From NCBI RefSeq assembly GCF_015645095.1, contig NZ_JADOTW010000008.1, positions 1-64,000 on the forward strand: a DNA stretch of 64,000 nt. Reading direction: 5' to 3'. The notes beneath the pieces are model-generated. The model searched no databases, had not been told where the DNA came from, and was given only the letters and a program-made list of their open reading frames with translations. The first letter of the stretch is position 1. Each line of letters begins with the position of its first letter. Origin of the DNA: Halomonas sp. 328. Lineage in GTDB: Bacteria > Pseudomonadota > Gammaproteobacteria > Pseudomonadales > Halomonadaceae. The position numbers were made by a program, and so were the translations under genes. This document shows, piece after piece, positions 18,042-27,835 of this stretch.

Positions 18042-20069
18042 TCAGACGGCACCCAGTACCAGCTGCCGTTCCTTGAGTTCATGGAGCCGGTCACGCAATC
18101 GCGCCGCCTCCTCGAACTCCAGGTTCTGGGCCGCCTCGAACATGGCGTCCTCCAGGCGCGAGACCTCCTTGGCCAGGGCCTCCGGCGACAGGTCGGCAGG
18201 GTCGTAGACCGCCTGAGGCTCGGCCACCTTGCGCTCGCCCCGCCGCCGACTGCTCTTCTTGCCCGGGGCCTGGGCCGCCTCGAGGATATCCGCCACCGAG
18301 CGAGTCACCGTCTGTGGCGTGATGCCGTGCTCCGCGTTATGGGCCAGCTGCTTGGTGCGGCGCCGCTCGGTCTCCTCCATGGCGCGGCGCATGGAGTCGG
18401 TGATGCGGTCGCCATAGAGCAACGCCTTGCCGTTGGCGTTGCGCGCCGCCCGGCCGATGGTCTGGATCAAGGAACGCTCGGCACGCAGGAAGCCCTCCTT
18501 GTCCGCGTCGAGAATCGCCACCAGGGAGACCTCGGGGATATCCAGCCCCTCCCGCAGCAGGTTGATCCCCACCAGCACATCGAACTCGCCCAGGCGCAGG
18601 TCGCGGATGATCTCGACCCGCTCCACGGTATCGATGTCCGAATGCAGGTAACGCACCCGCACCCCGTGCTCATCCAGGTAGTCGGTGAGGTCCTCCGCCA
18701 TGCGCTTGGTCAGGGTGGTCACCAGCACCCGCTCCCCCACCGCGGTGCGCAGGTGGATCTCCGAGAGCAGGTCATCCACCTGGGTGGAGGCCGGGCGCAC
18801 CTCGATCTGCGGGTCCACCAGGCCGGTGGGGCGCACCACCTGCTCCACCACCTGGCCGGCATGCTCCGCTTCGTAGTGGCCCGGGGTGGCCGAGACGAAG
18901 ATGGTCTGGGGGCAGATCGCCTCCCACTCCTCGAACTTCATGGGGCGGTTGTCCAGGGCCGAGGGCAGGCGAAAACCGTACTCCACCAGGGTCTCCTTGC
19001 GGGAGCGGTCGCCCTTGTACATGCTCCCCACCTGGGGAACGCTGACGTGACTCTCGTCGATGAACAGCAGGGCATCGTCCGGCAGGTAGTCGAAGAAGGT
19101 GGGCGGCGGCTCCCCGGGGGCACGCCCGGAGAGGTAGCGGGAGTAGTTCTCGATGCCGTTGCAGTAGCCCAGCTCCAGCATCATCTCCAGGTCGTAGTGG
19201 GTGCGCTGCTCCAGGCGCTGGGCCTCCACCAGCTTGTCGTGCTTGCGCAGCCAGTCGAGGCGCTCGACTAGCTCCGCCTTGATCGACTCGGTGGCCTCGA
19301 GAATGGTCTCCCGGGGCGTCACATAGTGACTCTTGGGGTAGATGGTCATCCGCGGCACCTGGCCCCGCACCTCCCCGGTGAGGGGGTCGAAGAGGCGAAT
19401 GGAGTCGATCTCGTCGTCGAAGAGCTCGACCCGAACCGCCTCGTCCTCGGCATCCGCCGGGAAGATATCGATGACATCGCCGCGCACCCGGTAGGTGCCG
19501 CGCCGGAAGTCCATGTCATTGCGGGTGTACTGCAGCTCCGCCAGGCGGCGCAGGAAGTCGCGCTGGTGGATCAGTTCGCCTCGGGTGAAGTGCAGGCGCA
19601 TCTTGAGGTACTGATCGGGATCCCCCAGGCCGTAGATGGCCGACACCGAGACCACGATCAGGGCATCGCGGCGCTCCAGCAGCGCCTTGGTCGCGGAGAG
19701 GCGCATCTGCTCGATATGGTCGTTGATCGAGGCGTCCTTCTCGATGAAGGTGTCCGAGGCAGGCACATAGGCCTCGGGTTGGTAGTAGTCGTAGTAGGAG
19801 ACGAAGTACTCCACGGCGTTATCGGGGAAGAACGCCTTGAACTCGCCGTAGAGCTGGGCCGCCAGGGTCTTGTTGGGTGCCATGACGATGGTCGGGCGCT
19901 GCAGGCGCTCCACCACATTGGCCATGGTAAAGGTCTTGCCGGAGCCGGTGACCCCCAGCAGCGTCTGGTGAGCCAGCCCCGCCTCCAGCCCCCGGACCAG
20001 GCCGTCGATCGCCGCGGGCTGGTCGCCCGCGGGCCGGAACTTGGATGCCAGACGAAACGACTTGCTCAT
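18042..20069 (-). CDS. uvrB: UvrB, excinuclease ABC subunit B
   Basis: UvrB is the damage-verifying helicase-like subunit of nucleotide excision repair; UvrA loads it and UvrC cuts beside it. The 675-aa protein shows Walker A GVTGSGKT, the beta-hairpin region [16 protein letters not shown], the DExH-like [11 protein letters not shown], helicase motif [14 protein letters not shown] and a C-terminal UVR motif ([21 protein letters not shown]) that contacts UvrC. The start ATG at 20069 is followed by the conserved [11 protein letters not shown]. It is monocistronic or follows the small HMA-like gene 63 bp upstream. Confidence 0.98.
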   Translation of the reverse strand: MSKSFRLASKFRPAGDQPAAIDGLVRGLEAGLAHQTLLGVTGSGKTFTMANVVERLQRPTIVMAPNKTLAAQLYGEFKAFFPDNAVEYFVSYYDYYQPEAYVPASDTFIEKDASINDHIEQMRLSATKALLERRDALIVVSVSAIYGLGDPDQYLKMRLHFTRGELIHQRDFLRRLAELQYTRNDMDFRRGTYRVRGDVIDIFPADAEDEAVRVELFDDEIDSIRLFDPLTGEVRGQVPRMTIYPKSHYVTPRETILEATESIKAELVERLDWLRKHDKLVEAQRLEQRTHYDLEMMLELGYCNGIENYSRYLSGRAPGEPPPTFFDYLPDDALLFIDESHVSVPQVGSMYKGDRSRKETLVEYGFRLPSALDNRPMKFEEWEAICPQTIFVSATPGHYEAEHAGQVVEQVVRPTGLVDPQIEVRPASTQVDDLLSEIHLRTAVGERVLVTTLTKRMAEDLTDYLDEHGVRVRYLHSDIDTVERVEIIRDLRLGEFDVLVGINLLREGLDIPEVSLVAILDADKEGFLRAERSLIQTIGRAARNANGKALLYGDRITDSMRRAMEETERRRTKQLAHNAEHGITPQTVTRSVADILEAAQAPGKKSSRRRGERKVAEPQAVYDPADLSPEALAKEVSRLEDAMFEAAQNLEFEEAARLRDRLHELKERQLVLGAV

Positions 20070-20096
20070 GGGCGATCTCCAGGGATGGCGGGGAAA

Positions 20097-20109
20097 GATA
20101 ACGGTATAA
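20097..20109. repeat. GATAACGGTATAA motif, copy 2
   Basis: Exact copy of the motif at 17981. It sits 24 bp past the stop of the HMA-like gene and 28 bp upstream of the uvrB start codon. Confidence 0.6.
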
Positions 20110-20132
20110 AATCGACTAGATGATCCCTCGGG

Positions 20133-20324
20133 TCACTTGACCCTGACCCCGAGTTGCTTGACCGCCTGGATCAGCGCCTGGCGGTTGACCCGCCCCTCGA
20201 CCTCGGCACCATGCCGGCCCACTTCGGCGCTCTCGACACCCTCCAACATCATCAGGGCGGTGGTGATGCGATTGATCAGTTCGACGTCTTCGACGCCTTC
20301 GAATTCCAGGGAGTAGTGAGCCAT
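20133..20324 (-). CDS. Small HMA-fold-like protein lacking the metal-binding cysteines
   Basis: This 63-aa protein (MAHYSLEFEGVEDVELINR...) follows the beta-alpha-beta-beta-alpha-beta pattern of heavy-metal-associated domains. EGVEDVELINRI aligns with the EGMTCxxCxxAV segment, then LEGVESAEV and a final LIQAVKQLGV. Both metal-ligand cysteines are replaced (Asp and Leu), so copper chaperone function is not expected. I chose the ATG at 20324; the longer ORF extends through unlikely sequence and overlaps the ygfZ start region. Role unknown. Confidence 0.7.
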   Translation of the reverse strand: MAHYSLEFEGVEDVELINRITTALMMLEGVESAEVGRHGAEVEGRVNRQALIQAVKQLGVRVK

Positions 20325-20503
20325 GGCCCTACCTTCATCTGCGGCAACGATAATGAGAGCTGGCAGTTTAGCATGACCGCCGCCCCGCCTTGAGCCCTTG
20401 GCCGATCGTTCGGGGCGTCGATCACAGGCATCGGCCCCGAAGAGCGCCTGCGGTATCATGGCGTCAATGACGACGACGCATCGCCGATACAAGGGAGATT
20501 CCG

Positions 20504-21538
20504 ATGTTGGACTGGAGCCTTTTGGACGGGGTTCGGACGCTGGATGCCGATCGCCTCGATTTTGCCACCCCTGAGCCGGCCCGCCGCGCCCTGGACGCCA
20601 CCGTGATCGCCCCGCTGGCCCACCTGGGCATACTGGAGGTCGAGGGCAGCGATGCGGCCCGCTTCCTGCAGGGCCAGACCAGCGCCCAGGTCGATCTGGC
20701 GGATGGCGACTTCGCACCCCTCACCTGCTTCTGTTCCGCCAAGGGACGCATGCTGGCCAATGGCCAGCTGCTACGCCGCTCCGAGTACCGCTACTGGCTG
20801 ATCCTCTCCCGGGACCTGGTGACGCCCCTGGCGGAGCACCTGGGCAAGTTCGCCCCCTTCTACAAGACCACCCTGACGCCCCGGGACGATATCGCCCTGC
20901 TCGGGCTGATCGGTCAGGAGGCGCCGGCCCTGGCGGAGGCCCGGCTGGATATCGTGCCACCGACCACCTGGCATCAGGTCGTGCATGACGAGGCGCTGAT
21001 CCTGCGCCACCCCGGCCCACGCCCGCGCCTGCTGATCGCCGTCCCCGAGGCGGCGCTGGTCGCCACCTGGCAGGCCTTCACCGCCCAGGCCCTGCCGGTG
21101 GGCAATGCCATCTGGCGACTGCACGATATCCAGGCGGGGCTGGCCTGGATTCGCGCCGAGCAGGCCGATGCCTACCTGCCACAGATGATCAACTGGGAGG
21201 CCCTGGGTGGCATCAGCTTCAAGAAGGGCTGCTATACCGGCCAGGAGGTGGTGGCCCGGGCGCATTTCCGCGGTCAGGTGAAGAAGCGCCTGGTGCGCGC
21301 CCAACTGGAGGGCGACCGGCTACCCGCCCCGGGGGCCGCGGTGGAGGACGCCGCCGGCAAGTCGGTGGGTGACGTGCTCGGCACCGAGCTGGACGCCTAT
21401 GGCCAGCCCGAAGTGCTGGCGGTGCTCAGCACCAAGGAGGAGCTGGGCCCCTTGACGGTGGAGGAGCAAGTGCTCAAGCGACTCAAGCTGCCCTACGCCC
21501 TCGAGCGCCTCGACCCCGAAACCCTGGCCGACCAGTAA
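20504..21538 (+). CDS. ygfZ: YgfZ, folate-binding iron-sulfur maintenance protein
   Basis: YgfZ is a GcvT-related folate-binding protein that helps assemble or repair certain Fe-S enzymes such as MiaB. The signature KGCYTGQEVVARAHFRG is present with the essential Cys, and an upstream segment VEGSDAARFLQGQTSAQV matches the family. It is 344 aa, at the upper end of the family range. It is divergent from the HMA-like gene and ends 6 bp from the convergent tatD stop. Confidence 0.92.
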   Translation: MLDWSLLDGVRTLDADRLDFATPEPARRALDATVIAPLAHLGILEVEGSDAARFLQGQTSAQVDLADGDFAPLTCFCSAKGRMLANGQLLRRSEYRYWLILSRDLVTPLAEHLGKFAPFYKTTLTPRDDIALLGLIGQEAPALAEARLDIVPPTTWHQVVHDEALILRHPGPRPRLLIAVPEAALVATWQAFTAQALPVGNAIWRLHDIQAGLAWIRAEQADAYLPQMINWEALGGISFKKGCYTGQEVVARAHFRGQVKKRLVRAQLEGDRLPAPGAAVEDAAGKSVGDVLGTELDAYGQPEVLAVLSTKEELGPLTVEEQVLKRLKLPYALERLDPETLADQ

Positions 21539-21544
21539 CGCCGT

Positions 21545-22321
21545 TTAGGGCGCCCCGATGCCGAACAGCCGCCGGGCGGTGGCACTGCTATCCGCCGCCA
21601 CCCGATCCGCCGACTGCCCCCGCAAGGCGGCCACCGCCCGGCACACTTCGGCGATCCGGGCGGGCTCGTTGCGCTCGCCCCGATGCCCCGCCAGGGGCAT
21701 ATCGGGGCTATCGGTCTCCAGCACATAGCCATCGTCGGGTAGCGCCGCCACGGCGCGATGCAGCCGCTTCGCCCGCTCATGGGTCAGGGCACCGCCCAGC
21801 CCCACCACGAAGCCCAGGTCGATAAAGCGCCGTGCCTGCTCGGGGGAGCCGGCGAAGGCGTGGATCAAGCCACCGGCCGGTGGCGCCAGCCGCCGCAGCA
21901 ACCTGGCCACCTCGTCATTGAGGCGTACGCAGTGAATGACCAGCGGCAACCGATGCGCCCTGGCCAGGCGCACCTGGGCCTCGAAGAGCCGCCACTGGGC
22001 CGCCAGGGTGTCGCTGAATCGCCCGTCGACCCCGCACTCCCCCAGGGCCACGATCCGTGGCCCGCCACTCGCCTCGCCCAAGAGCGCGTCCAGGGCCGCC
22101 AGGTCGTTATCGCCATGCTCGTCGATAAAGTAGGGATGCAGCCCCAGGCAGACGCTGATGTCGTCACGCGCTCCCAGCGCCAGCACCCCGGGCCAGCGGG
22201 CCCGGGTGGTGCCCGGCACCACCAGATGCCCCACGCCGGCGGCATGCGCCCGCGCCAGCACCGCCTCGCGGTCGGCGTCGAAGTCGGGGAAATCGAGATG
22301 GCAGTGGGCGTCGATCAACAT
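21545..22321 (-). CDS. TatD-family metal-dependent hydrolase
   Basis: This is a TIM-barrel hydrolase of the TatD family (258 aa); members act as 3'-5' DNA exonucleases or D-aminoacyl-tRNA deacylase-like enzymes. The metal ligands are recognisable: HCHLD at residues 6-10, LGECGVDG, IHCVRLN, IHAFAGS and TDSPDMP. MLIDAHCHLD is the standard N-terminus, so the ATG at 22321 is secure. However, no Shine-Dalgarno sequence precedes it: the leader is a heptamer repeat array. Confidence 0.92.
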   Translation of the reverse strand: MLIDAHCHLDFPDFDADREAVLARAHAAGVGHLVVPGTTRARWPGVLALGARDDISVCLGLHPYFIDEHGDNDLAALDALLGEASGGPRIVALGECGVDGRFSDTLAAQWRLFEAQVRLARAHRLPLVIHCVRLNDEVARLLRRLAPPAGGLIHAFAGSPEQARRFIDLGFVVGLGGALTHERAKRLHRAVAALPDDGYVLETDSPDMPLAGHRGERNEPARIAEVCRAVAALRGQSADRVAADSSATARRLFGIGAP

Positions 22322-22386
22322 AAGCTGGAAGCTGGAAGCTGGAAGCTGGAAGCTGGAAGCTGGAAGCTGGAAGCTGGAAGCTGGAA
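22322..22386. repeat. Heptanucleotide array (AAGCTGG)x9
   Basis: Nine perfect head-to-tail copies of AAGCTGG (plus two bases) start one base from the tatD start codon. Inverted copies (CTTCCAGCTTCCAG at 22426-22439 and CTTCCAGCTTC at 22455-22465) lie between the array and the prfC stop, so the transcript can fold back on itself. The unit length of 7 would put all three reading frames in play if translated. Confidence 0.95.
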
Positions 22387-22470
22387 ATCAGCATGGCCCC
22401 GATGCTCCTGGGGTCAAGGTGTTCTCTTCCAGCTTCCAGTCGCGAAGCGGCGCTCTTCCAGCTTCGGGCT

Positions 22471-24060
22471 TTAATGTTCCCGGGTGGGCTGGAAGCGGAT
22501 CTCCGGCCAGCGCTCCTGGGTCATCTGCAGATTGACCCGGGTGGGGGCGATATAGGTCAGGTAGCCACCACCGTCGATGGCCAGGTTGGCGCTTGCCTTG
22601 CGCTTGAATTCCTCGAGCTTCTTGGCGTCGTCGCTGTAGACCCAGCGGGCGGTCTGGACGTTGACCGCCTCGTAGACGCAGTCGACCTTGTACTCCTCCT
22701 TGAGGCGGTGGGCCACCACGTCGAACTGCAGGCTACCCACGGCGCCGAGGATCAGCTCGTTGTTGTCCAGCGGCATGAACAGCTGGGTGGCGCCCTCCTC
22801 GGAGAGCTGCTGCAAGCCCTTCTGCAGCGCCTTCATCTTCAGCGGGTCCTTGAGCTGGACGCGCTTGAAGAGCTCCGGGGCGAAGTGGGGAATGCCGGTG
22901 AAGCGCATGTCCTCGCCGAGGGTGAAGGTATCGCCGATCTGGATGGTGCCGTGGTTGTGCAGGCCGATGATATCGCCGGGCCAGGCCTCTTCCACCTGGG
23001 CGCGGTCCGAGGCCATGAAGGTCAGGGCGTCGGCGATCTTGACGTCCTTGCCGATGCGCACATGGCGCATCTTCATGTTCTTCTCGTACTTGCCGGAGCA
23101 GACCCGCAGGAAGGCGATGCGATCCCGGTGCTTGGGATCCATGTTGGCCTGGATCTTGAACACGAAGCCGGTAAAGCGACCGTCCTCGGCCTCCACCGTG
23201 CGCGCATCGGTTTCTCGGGGCTGGGGGGCCGGGGCGTACTCGACGAAGCCGTCGAGCATCTCACGCACGCCGAAGTTGCCCATGGCGGTGCCGAAATAGA
23301 CCGGGGTCAGCTCGCCGCGACGATAGGCGTCGAGATCGAACTCGTGGGAGGCACCGCGCACCAGCTCCACCTCCATGCGCAGCTCCTCGGCCTGATCCTC
23401 GCCGAGCACGGCGTCCACCTCGGGGTTATCGAGCCCCTCGATGCGCTTGTCCTCGGGAATGCGATTGCCCTGCCCCTGGGTATAGAGATGAATGGTGTCG
23501 TTATAGAGGTGGTAGACCCCCTTGAAGTGACGCCCCATGCCGATCGGCCAGGTCATGGGCGCGCACTGGATATTGAGCACCGTCTCGACCTCGTCCATCA
23601 CCTCGATGGGGTCGCGGATGTCCCGGTCCATCTTGTTGATGAAGGTAAGGATCGGCGTGGTGCGCAGCCGACACACCTCCATCAGCTTGATGGTGCGGTC
23701 CTCGACGCCCTTGGCGCCATCGATCACCATCAGCGCCGAGTCCACGGCGGTCAGGGTGCGGTAGGTGTCTTCGGAGAAGTCCTCGTGGCCCGGGGTATCG
23801 AGCAGGTTGACGATGCGCCCGCCGTAAGGGAACTGCATCACCGAGGTGGTCACGGAGATGCCCCGCTCCTGCTCCATCTTCATCCAGTCGGAGGTGGCGT
23901 GGCGATCGGCGCGCTTGCTCTTCACCGAGCCGGCCATCTGGATGGCGTTTCCGAACAGCAGCATCTTCTCGGTGATGGTGGTCTTGCCCGCATCCGGGTG
24001 GGAGATGATGGCAAAGGTGCGTCGTAGCCCGGCTTCGTGGGCCAGCTGTTGGTCTTGCAT
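22471..24060 (-). CDS. prfC: Peptide chain release factor 3
   Basis: RF3 is a translational GTPase that recycles RF1 and RF2 from the ribosome. I start at the ATG at 24060 (529 aa, [21 protein letters not shown]), the usual family N-terminus. G1 is SHPDAGKTT, the switch/G2 and G3 regions include RGISVTTS and [14 protein letters not shown], and G4 is FINKMDRD. Length equals E. coli RF3. It is followed by the tatD gene 150 bp downstream, across the heptamer array. Confidence 0.97.
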   Translation of the reverse strand: MQDQQLAHEAGLRRTFAIISHPDAGKTTITEKMLLFGNAIQMAGSVKSKRADRHATSDWMKMEQERGISVTTSVMQFPYGGRIVNLLDTPGHEDFSEDTYRTLTAVDSALMVIDGAKGVEDRTIKLMEVCRLRTTPILTFINKMDRDIRDPIEVMDEVETVLNIQCAPMTWPIGMGRHFKGVYHLYNDTIHLYTQGQGNRIPEDKRIEGLDNPEVDAVLGEDQAEELRMEVELVRGASHEFDLDAYRRGELTPVYFGTAMGNFGVREMLDGFVEYAPAPQPRETDARTVEAEDGRFTGFVFKIQANMDPKHRDRIAFLRVCSGKYEKNMKMRHVRIGKDVKIADALTFMASDRAQVEEAWPGDIIGLHNHGTIQIGDTFTLGEDMRFTGIPHFAPELFKRVQLKDPLKMKALQKGLQQLSEEGATQLFMPLDNNELILGAVGSLQFDVVAHRLKEEYKVDCVYEAVNVQTARWVYSDDAKKLEEFKRKASANLAIDGGGYLTYIAPTRVNLQMTQERWPEIRFQPTREH

Positions 24061-24200
24061 GATCCGCTGTCGCCTATTCGTACTCACCCCTGGGCTCGCC
24101 TGAGGCAGCCAGCGGGGCGATGGGTGTCGGTTGGCGCGCATTGTAGCTTGCCCGGCCCCCGCTGTCGCCAGGGCCGCCTGCGGGGGGCCTCGACAGCAGA

Positions 24201-24221
24201 ACGCCGCCCGGCGGGCGGCGT
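24201..24221. terminator. GC-rich hairpin downstream of luxS
   Basis: A 9-bp stem (ACGCCGCCC, loop GGC) lies 43 bp past the luxS stop. No T-run follows on the minus strand, so it is a tentative terminator. Confidence 0.4.
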
Positions 24222-24263
24222 GATCGACAACAGGCCCATGGCCCTAGCTGCCTGGGGATGGCC

Positions 24264-24791
24264 TCAATCGGCAGGCTTGCCGGTGGCCTGGTCGAGGAAT
24301 TCTTCGCTGAGGTAGAGCTCGTCGTTGCTGTTGACGCTGACGCCGCGGGCGATGATCTGCTCGGCGATGGCCTTGGCCTCATCCAGGGAGTGCATGGTGT
24401 AGGTACCGCACTGGTACTCGTTGAGCTCGGGGATCTGGTCCATGCCGGGCACCTGGATCACGTCCTGCATGGCGGCCTTCCAGGCCTCGGCGACCCGCGA
24501 CTCCTCGGGGGTACCGATCAGGCTCATGTAGAAGCCGGTACGGCAGCCCATGGGCGAGATATCGATGATCTCCACGTCATCGCCGTTGAGGTGGTCGCGC
24601 ATGAAGCCGGCGAAGAGGTGCTCCAGGGTATGGATGCCCTTCTCGGAGAGCAGCTCCTCGTTGGGCACGCAAAAGCGCAGGTCATAGACGGTGATGGGGT
24701 CGCCGGAGGGGGTCCGCATGGTCTTGGCGATGCGCACCGCCGGGGCCTGCATGCGGGTGTGATCGACGCGAAAACTGTCCAGCAGGGGCAT
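24264..24791 (-). CDS. luxS: LuxS, S-ribosylhomocysteine lyase
   Basis: LuxS cleaves S-ribosylhomocysteine to homocysteine and DPD, the precursor of autoinducer-2, as part of the activated methyl cycle. The zinc ligands are H54 and H58 in HTLEH and C128 in [11 protein letters not shown]; catalytic C83 lies in MGCRTGFY and E57 is present. Length is 175 aa. AAGGAA precedes the ATG. No lsr uptake genes are in the window, so a signalling role is not shown; the metabolic role is certain for the family. Confidence 0.97.
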   Translation of the reverse strand: MPLLDSFRVDHTRMQAPAVRIAKTMRTPSGDPITVYDLRFCVPNEELLSEKGIHTLEHLFAGFMRDHLNGDDVEIIDISPMGCRTGFYMSLIGTPEESRVAEAWKAAMQDVIQVPGMDQIPELNEYQCGTYTMHSLDEAKAIAEQIIARGVSVNSNDELYLSEEFLDQATGKPAD

Positions 24792-24879
24792 TGAAACGCT
24801 TCCTTATCCTGGTCGGATCGACGAAAGGGGTCAGTGGAGTGCTATGGTAACGCCATCGTCCCCCACAAGGAACTCGCCC

Positions 24880-25323
24880 ATGGAGTGGAACCCCGCCTAT
24901 CTCTGGCTGCTACTGGCCCTGGCACTGGCCGTCGGCGAGCTCTTCGGCGGCGGCCTGGTCCTGCTGGCCCTGGCCGTGGCCGCCGGCCTCACCGCCCTGG
25001 CGGCCCTGGCCGGTGCCGGGACCAGCCTGCAGCTGCTGACCCTGGGGGTGGCCTCCGGCATCCTGGTGCCGCTGGCCATCAAGGTGATCAAGCCACGCTT
25101 CAGCCCCCGGGGCGTGGCCTATGGCACCACCGGCACCGGCGTCGAGCGCGGGCGAGCCTACCGGACCCTGAGACGCGACTTCGACGGCGCCAGCGGCATC
25201 AAGGTCAATGGCGACTTCTACCGGCTCCGCCTACCCGACGGCACCACCGACCTACCGGAGGGTACCCGAGTGATCTTCGAGGCCTTCGATGGCACCACCG
25301 CCCAGGTTCGACTCGACGACTGA
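24880..25323 (+). CDS. NfeD-family membrane protein
   Basis: This 147-aa NfeD-like protein has two to three N-terminal transmembrane helices (about residues 8-70: LWLLLALALAVGELFGGGLVLLAL and following). A C-terminal OB-fold follows (GTTGTGVERGRAYRTLRRDFDG...TRVIFEAFDGTTAQVRL). NfeD proteins act with stomatin-like partners in membrane organisation, and the next gene, 27 bp downstream, is such a partner. The start at 24880 is preceded by AAGGA; a longer ORF start is not needed. Confidence 0.88.
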   Translation: MEWNPAYLWLLLALALAVGELFGGGLVLLALAVAAGLTALAALAGAGTSLQLLTLGVASGILVPLAIKVIKPRFSPRGVAYGTTGTGVERGRAYRTLRRDFDGASGIKVNGDFYRLRLPDGTTDLPEGTRVIFEAFDGTTAQVRLDD

Positions 25324-25350
25324 GTTTTCCCCCACGCAAGGAGCAAGACC

Positions 25351-26382
25351 ATGGAACTGATTTCTCCCGGGCTGATCGCGGCCCTGCTGATCGTGGCGAT
25401 CGGCATCCTGATCATCGCCAAGGGACTGGTGATCGTGCGCCAGTCGGAGGTGATGGTGATCGAGCGACTGGGCTCCTTCAACCGGGTCCTCGAGAGCGGC
25501 ATCAATATCATCGTGCCCTTTATCGACCAGCCCCGCGCCATCACCATGATCCGCTACCGCAAGATGGGCGACGACTACCACGCCATCACCAGCAACGAGA
25601 CGCGCATCGACCGCCGTGAAACGGTGATGGACTTCCCCGGCCAGCCGGTGGTGACCACCGATAACGTCACGGTGAACATCAACGGCGCCCTCTACTACCA
25701 GATCATCGACCCCAAGCGCGCCGTCTATGAGGTGGAGAACATGAGCCAGGCGGTGGAGGTGCTGGCCAAGACCACCCTGCGCTCGGTGGTGGGCAAGATG
25801 GAGCTCGACAAGCTCTTCGAATCCCGGGCCGAGGTCAACAACGAGATCCAGGCCGCCATGGAGGAGGCCGCCTCCAAGTGGGGGGTGAAGATCTCCCGGG
25901 TCGAGGTGCAGGATATCGCCATGCCCGAGGAGGTGGAGTCGGCCATGCGCCTGCAGATGGCCGCCGAGCGCAAGCGTCGCGCCACCGTCACCGAGGCCGA
26001 GGGCGAGAAGGCCGCCGCCATCGCCATGGCCCAGGGCCAGCGCGAGTCGGCGATCCTCAACGCCCAGGGCGACAAGGAATCCGCCATTCTGCGCGCTCAG
26101 GGCGAGCAGGAGTCGATCAAGCTGGTACTCAGTGCCATCGGCGACAGCGAGGAGAACAAGCGCACCGTGGTCGGCTACCTGCTCGGGCAGAGCTATATCA
26201 AGGCCCTGCCGACCATGGCCCAGGAAGGCGAGCGGGTCTTCGTGCCTTACGAATCCAGCGCCCTGCTGGGCTCCATGGGCATGTTCCGAGAGATGGCCGG
26301 CTCCCCGGAAGACGCCCTGGCCAAGGCCGGCGAACGTCGCGGCCTGGCCGGCGGCCTGCTGGGCGCCAGCGCCCGGGAGTAA
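25351..26382 (+). CDS. SPFH/stomatin-family protein (QmcA-like)
   Basis: This is a membrane-anchored SPFH (band 7) protein of 343 aa. One N-terminal helix (about residues 5-27, SPGLIAALLIVAIGILIIAKGLVIV) is followed by the band-7 domain (VIERLGSFNRVLESGINIIVPF) and an Ala/Glu-rich coiled coil (AAERKRRATVTEAEGEKAAAIAMAQGQRE). It resembles E. coli QmcA, and its pairing with nfeD is typical. AAGGAG gives a strong ribosome site. It may scaffold or regulate membrane proteases such as FtsH; that is family knowledge, not shown here. Confidence 0.92.
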   Translation: MELISPGLIAALLIVAIGILIIAKGLVIVRQSEVMVIERLGSFNRVLESGINIIVPFIDQPRAITMIRYRKMGDDYHAITSNETRIDRRETVMDFPGQPVVTTDNVTVNINGALYYQIIDPKRAVYEVENMSQAVEVLAKTTLRSVVGKMELDKLFESRAEVNNEIQAAMEEAASKWGVKISRVEVQDIAMPEEVESAMRLQMAAERKRRATVTEAEGEKAAAIAMAQGQRESAILNAQGDKESAILRAQGEQESIKLVLSAIGDSEENKRTVVGYLLGQSYIKALPTMAQEGERVFVPYESSALLGSMGMFREMAGSPEDALAKAGERRGLAGGLLGASARE

Positions 26383-26522
26383 GGCTAGAGCTGGACTCGA
26401 TCCCTACCCGCGCCGAGGGCCTCGGCGCGGGTGCGACAACCTGCCCCGGGCACGGGGCCGGGGGTCACTCCGGGCGCTCCCGCATTACGGTATGATGGGG
26501 CCACTGATCGGATGGAGCCCCT

Positions 26523-27812
26523 ATGCAAGCCGCCCTGCCCCTGCCCCTGTCGACCCCCAACCGCAACCTGGTGCGCCTGACCTTCGTGCGCGGCATCACC
26601 TGGACCGGTTTCCTGGGCATGATCATCTTCGGCATCGAGGTGCTGGGCTTCGAGCTCAGCACCCTGCCGGTGGTGGCGGTGATCATCGCCATGGGGCTGA
26701 TCAATATCGCTACCTGGTGGCGACTCAGCCGCCCCCGGGCGGTCACCGATACCGAATACCTCTGCCATCTGCTGGCCGATATCGCCGGCCTGACCCTGCT
26801 CTTCTACTTCACCGGTGGCTCCACCAACCCCTTTATCACCTACTACCTGGTGCCGGTGACCATTGCCGCCGCTACCCTGCCCTGGCTCTATGCCTGGATC
26901 ACCGCCAGCGGTGCCATGGCCGGCTACACCTTCCTGATGGTCTTCTACGAGCCAGTACCCCAGCTCAGCCATGGCGCCATCGGCCATGGCGCCCTGATCG
27001 GCGACGTCAACCTGCATGTGCTGGGGATGTGGATCAACTTCGGCCTCTCGGCGAGCCTGGTGACCTTCTTTATCTTCAAGATGGCCCACGCCCTGCGGCG
27101 CCGGGACCAGACCCTGTCGCGCACCCGGGAGGCGGCGCTGCGCAACGAGCAGGTGCTGGCGGTGGCCACCCAGGCGGCGGGCACCGCCCACGAGCTGGGC
27201 ACCCCGCTCTCCACCATGGCGGTACTGCTCAAGGAGATGCGCCAGGACGCCACGGGCCAGCCCCATCTGGAGGCGGATATCGACCTGCTGCGCCAGCAGG
27301 TCGATACCTGCAAGGCGCGCCTCCAGGCCCTGGTGGCCAACGCCGACCGACGCCGCCTGGCGGAACCGGACATCGCCCCCGCCGAGGCCTGGTTGCGCGG
27401 GGTGATCCAGCGCTGGCTGGTGCTGCGCCCCGACGTCAGCCACCGCTTCGAGGTCGCCGACAAGCGCGGCAATCCCAGCATGGCGGTGGACACCACCCTG
27501 GAGCAGGCGCTGCTCAACCTGCTCAACAATGCCGCCGATGCCAACCCCCACGACATCACCATCAGCCTCGACTGGAACGGCGAGGAGGTGATCATCGATA
27601 TCCGCGACCATGGCCCCGGCGTGGCCATGTCCATCGCCGACCAGCTGGGCGACACCTTCGTCTCCACCAAGTCCAAGGGCATGGGCATCGGCCTGTTCCT
27701 GACCCACTCCACCATCAACCGCTTCGGTGGTGGGGTCAGCCTGTATAATCACGAAGAGGGCGGCACTCTCACCGAGGTGAAGCTGCCCCGTCAGGCGCTC
27801 GGCGACGCCTGA
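26523..27812 (+). CDS. regB: RegB/PrrB/ActS-type redox-sensing histidine kinase
   Basis: This 429-aa inner-membrane sensor kinase controls energy-linked operons in response to redox state. About six transmembrane helices span residues 25-185. The ubiquinone-binding heptapeptide GGSTNPF is at 98-104. The H-box places the phosphoacceptor at H223 (GTAHELGTPLST), and C263 (QQVDTCKARL) matches the redox-active cysteine of RegB. ATP-binding motifs are LLNLLNNAADANP (about 330-342), DHGPG (362-366) and GMGIGL (386-391). The cognate regulator begins 23 bp downstream. Confidence 0.93.
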   Translation: MQAALPLPLSTPNRNLVRLTFVRGITWTGFLGMIIFGIEVLGFELSTLPVVAVIIAMGLINIATWWRLSRPRAVTDTEYLCHLLADIAGLTLLFYFTGGSTNPFITYYLVPVTIAAATLPWLYAWITASGAMAGYTFLMVFYEPVPQLSHGAIGHGALIGDVNLHVLGMWINFGLSASLVTFFIFKMAHALRRRDQTLSRTREAALRNEQVLAVATQAAGTAHELGTPLSTMAVLLKEMRQDATGQPHLEADIDLLRQQVDTCKARLQALVANADRRRLAEPDIAPAEAWLRGVIQRWLVLRPDVSHRFEVADKRGNPSMAVDTTLEQALLNLLNNAADANPHDITISLDWNGEEVIIDIRDHGPGVAMSIADQLGDTFVSTKSKGMGIGLFLTHSTINRFGGGVSLYNHEEGGTLTEVKLPRQALGDA

Positions 27813-27835
27813 CCCCCGACGAGAAAGAGGACCCC

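Noticed and set aside
22322-22386. CRISPR-like array
   Set aside because: The repeat is a 7-mer with no spacers, so it is a simple tandem array.
22393-24027. 544-aa plus-strand frame opposite prfC
   Set aside because: Shadow of prfC, same low-complexity signature.
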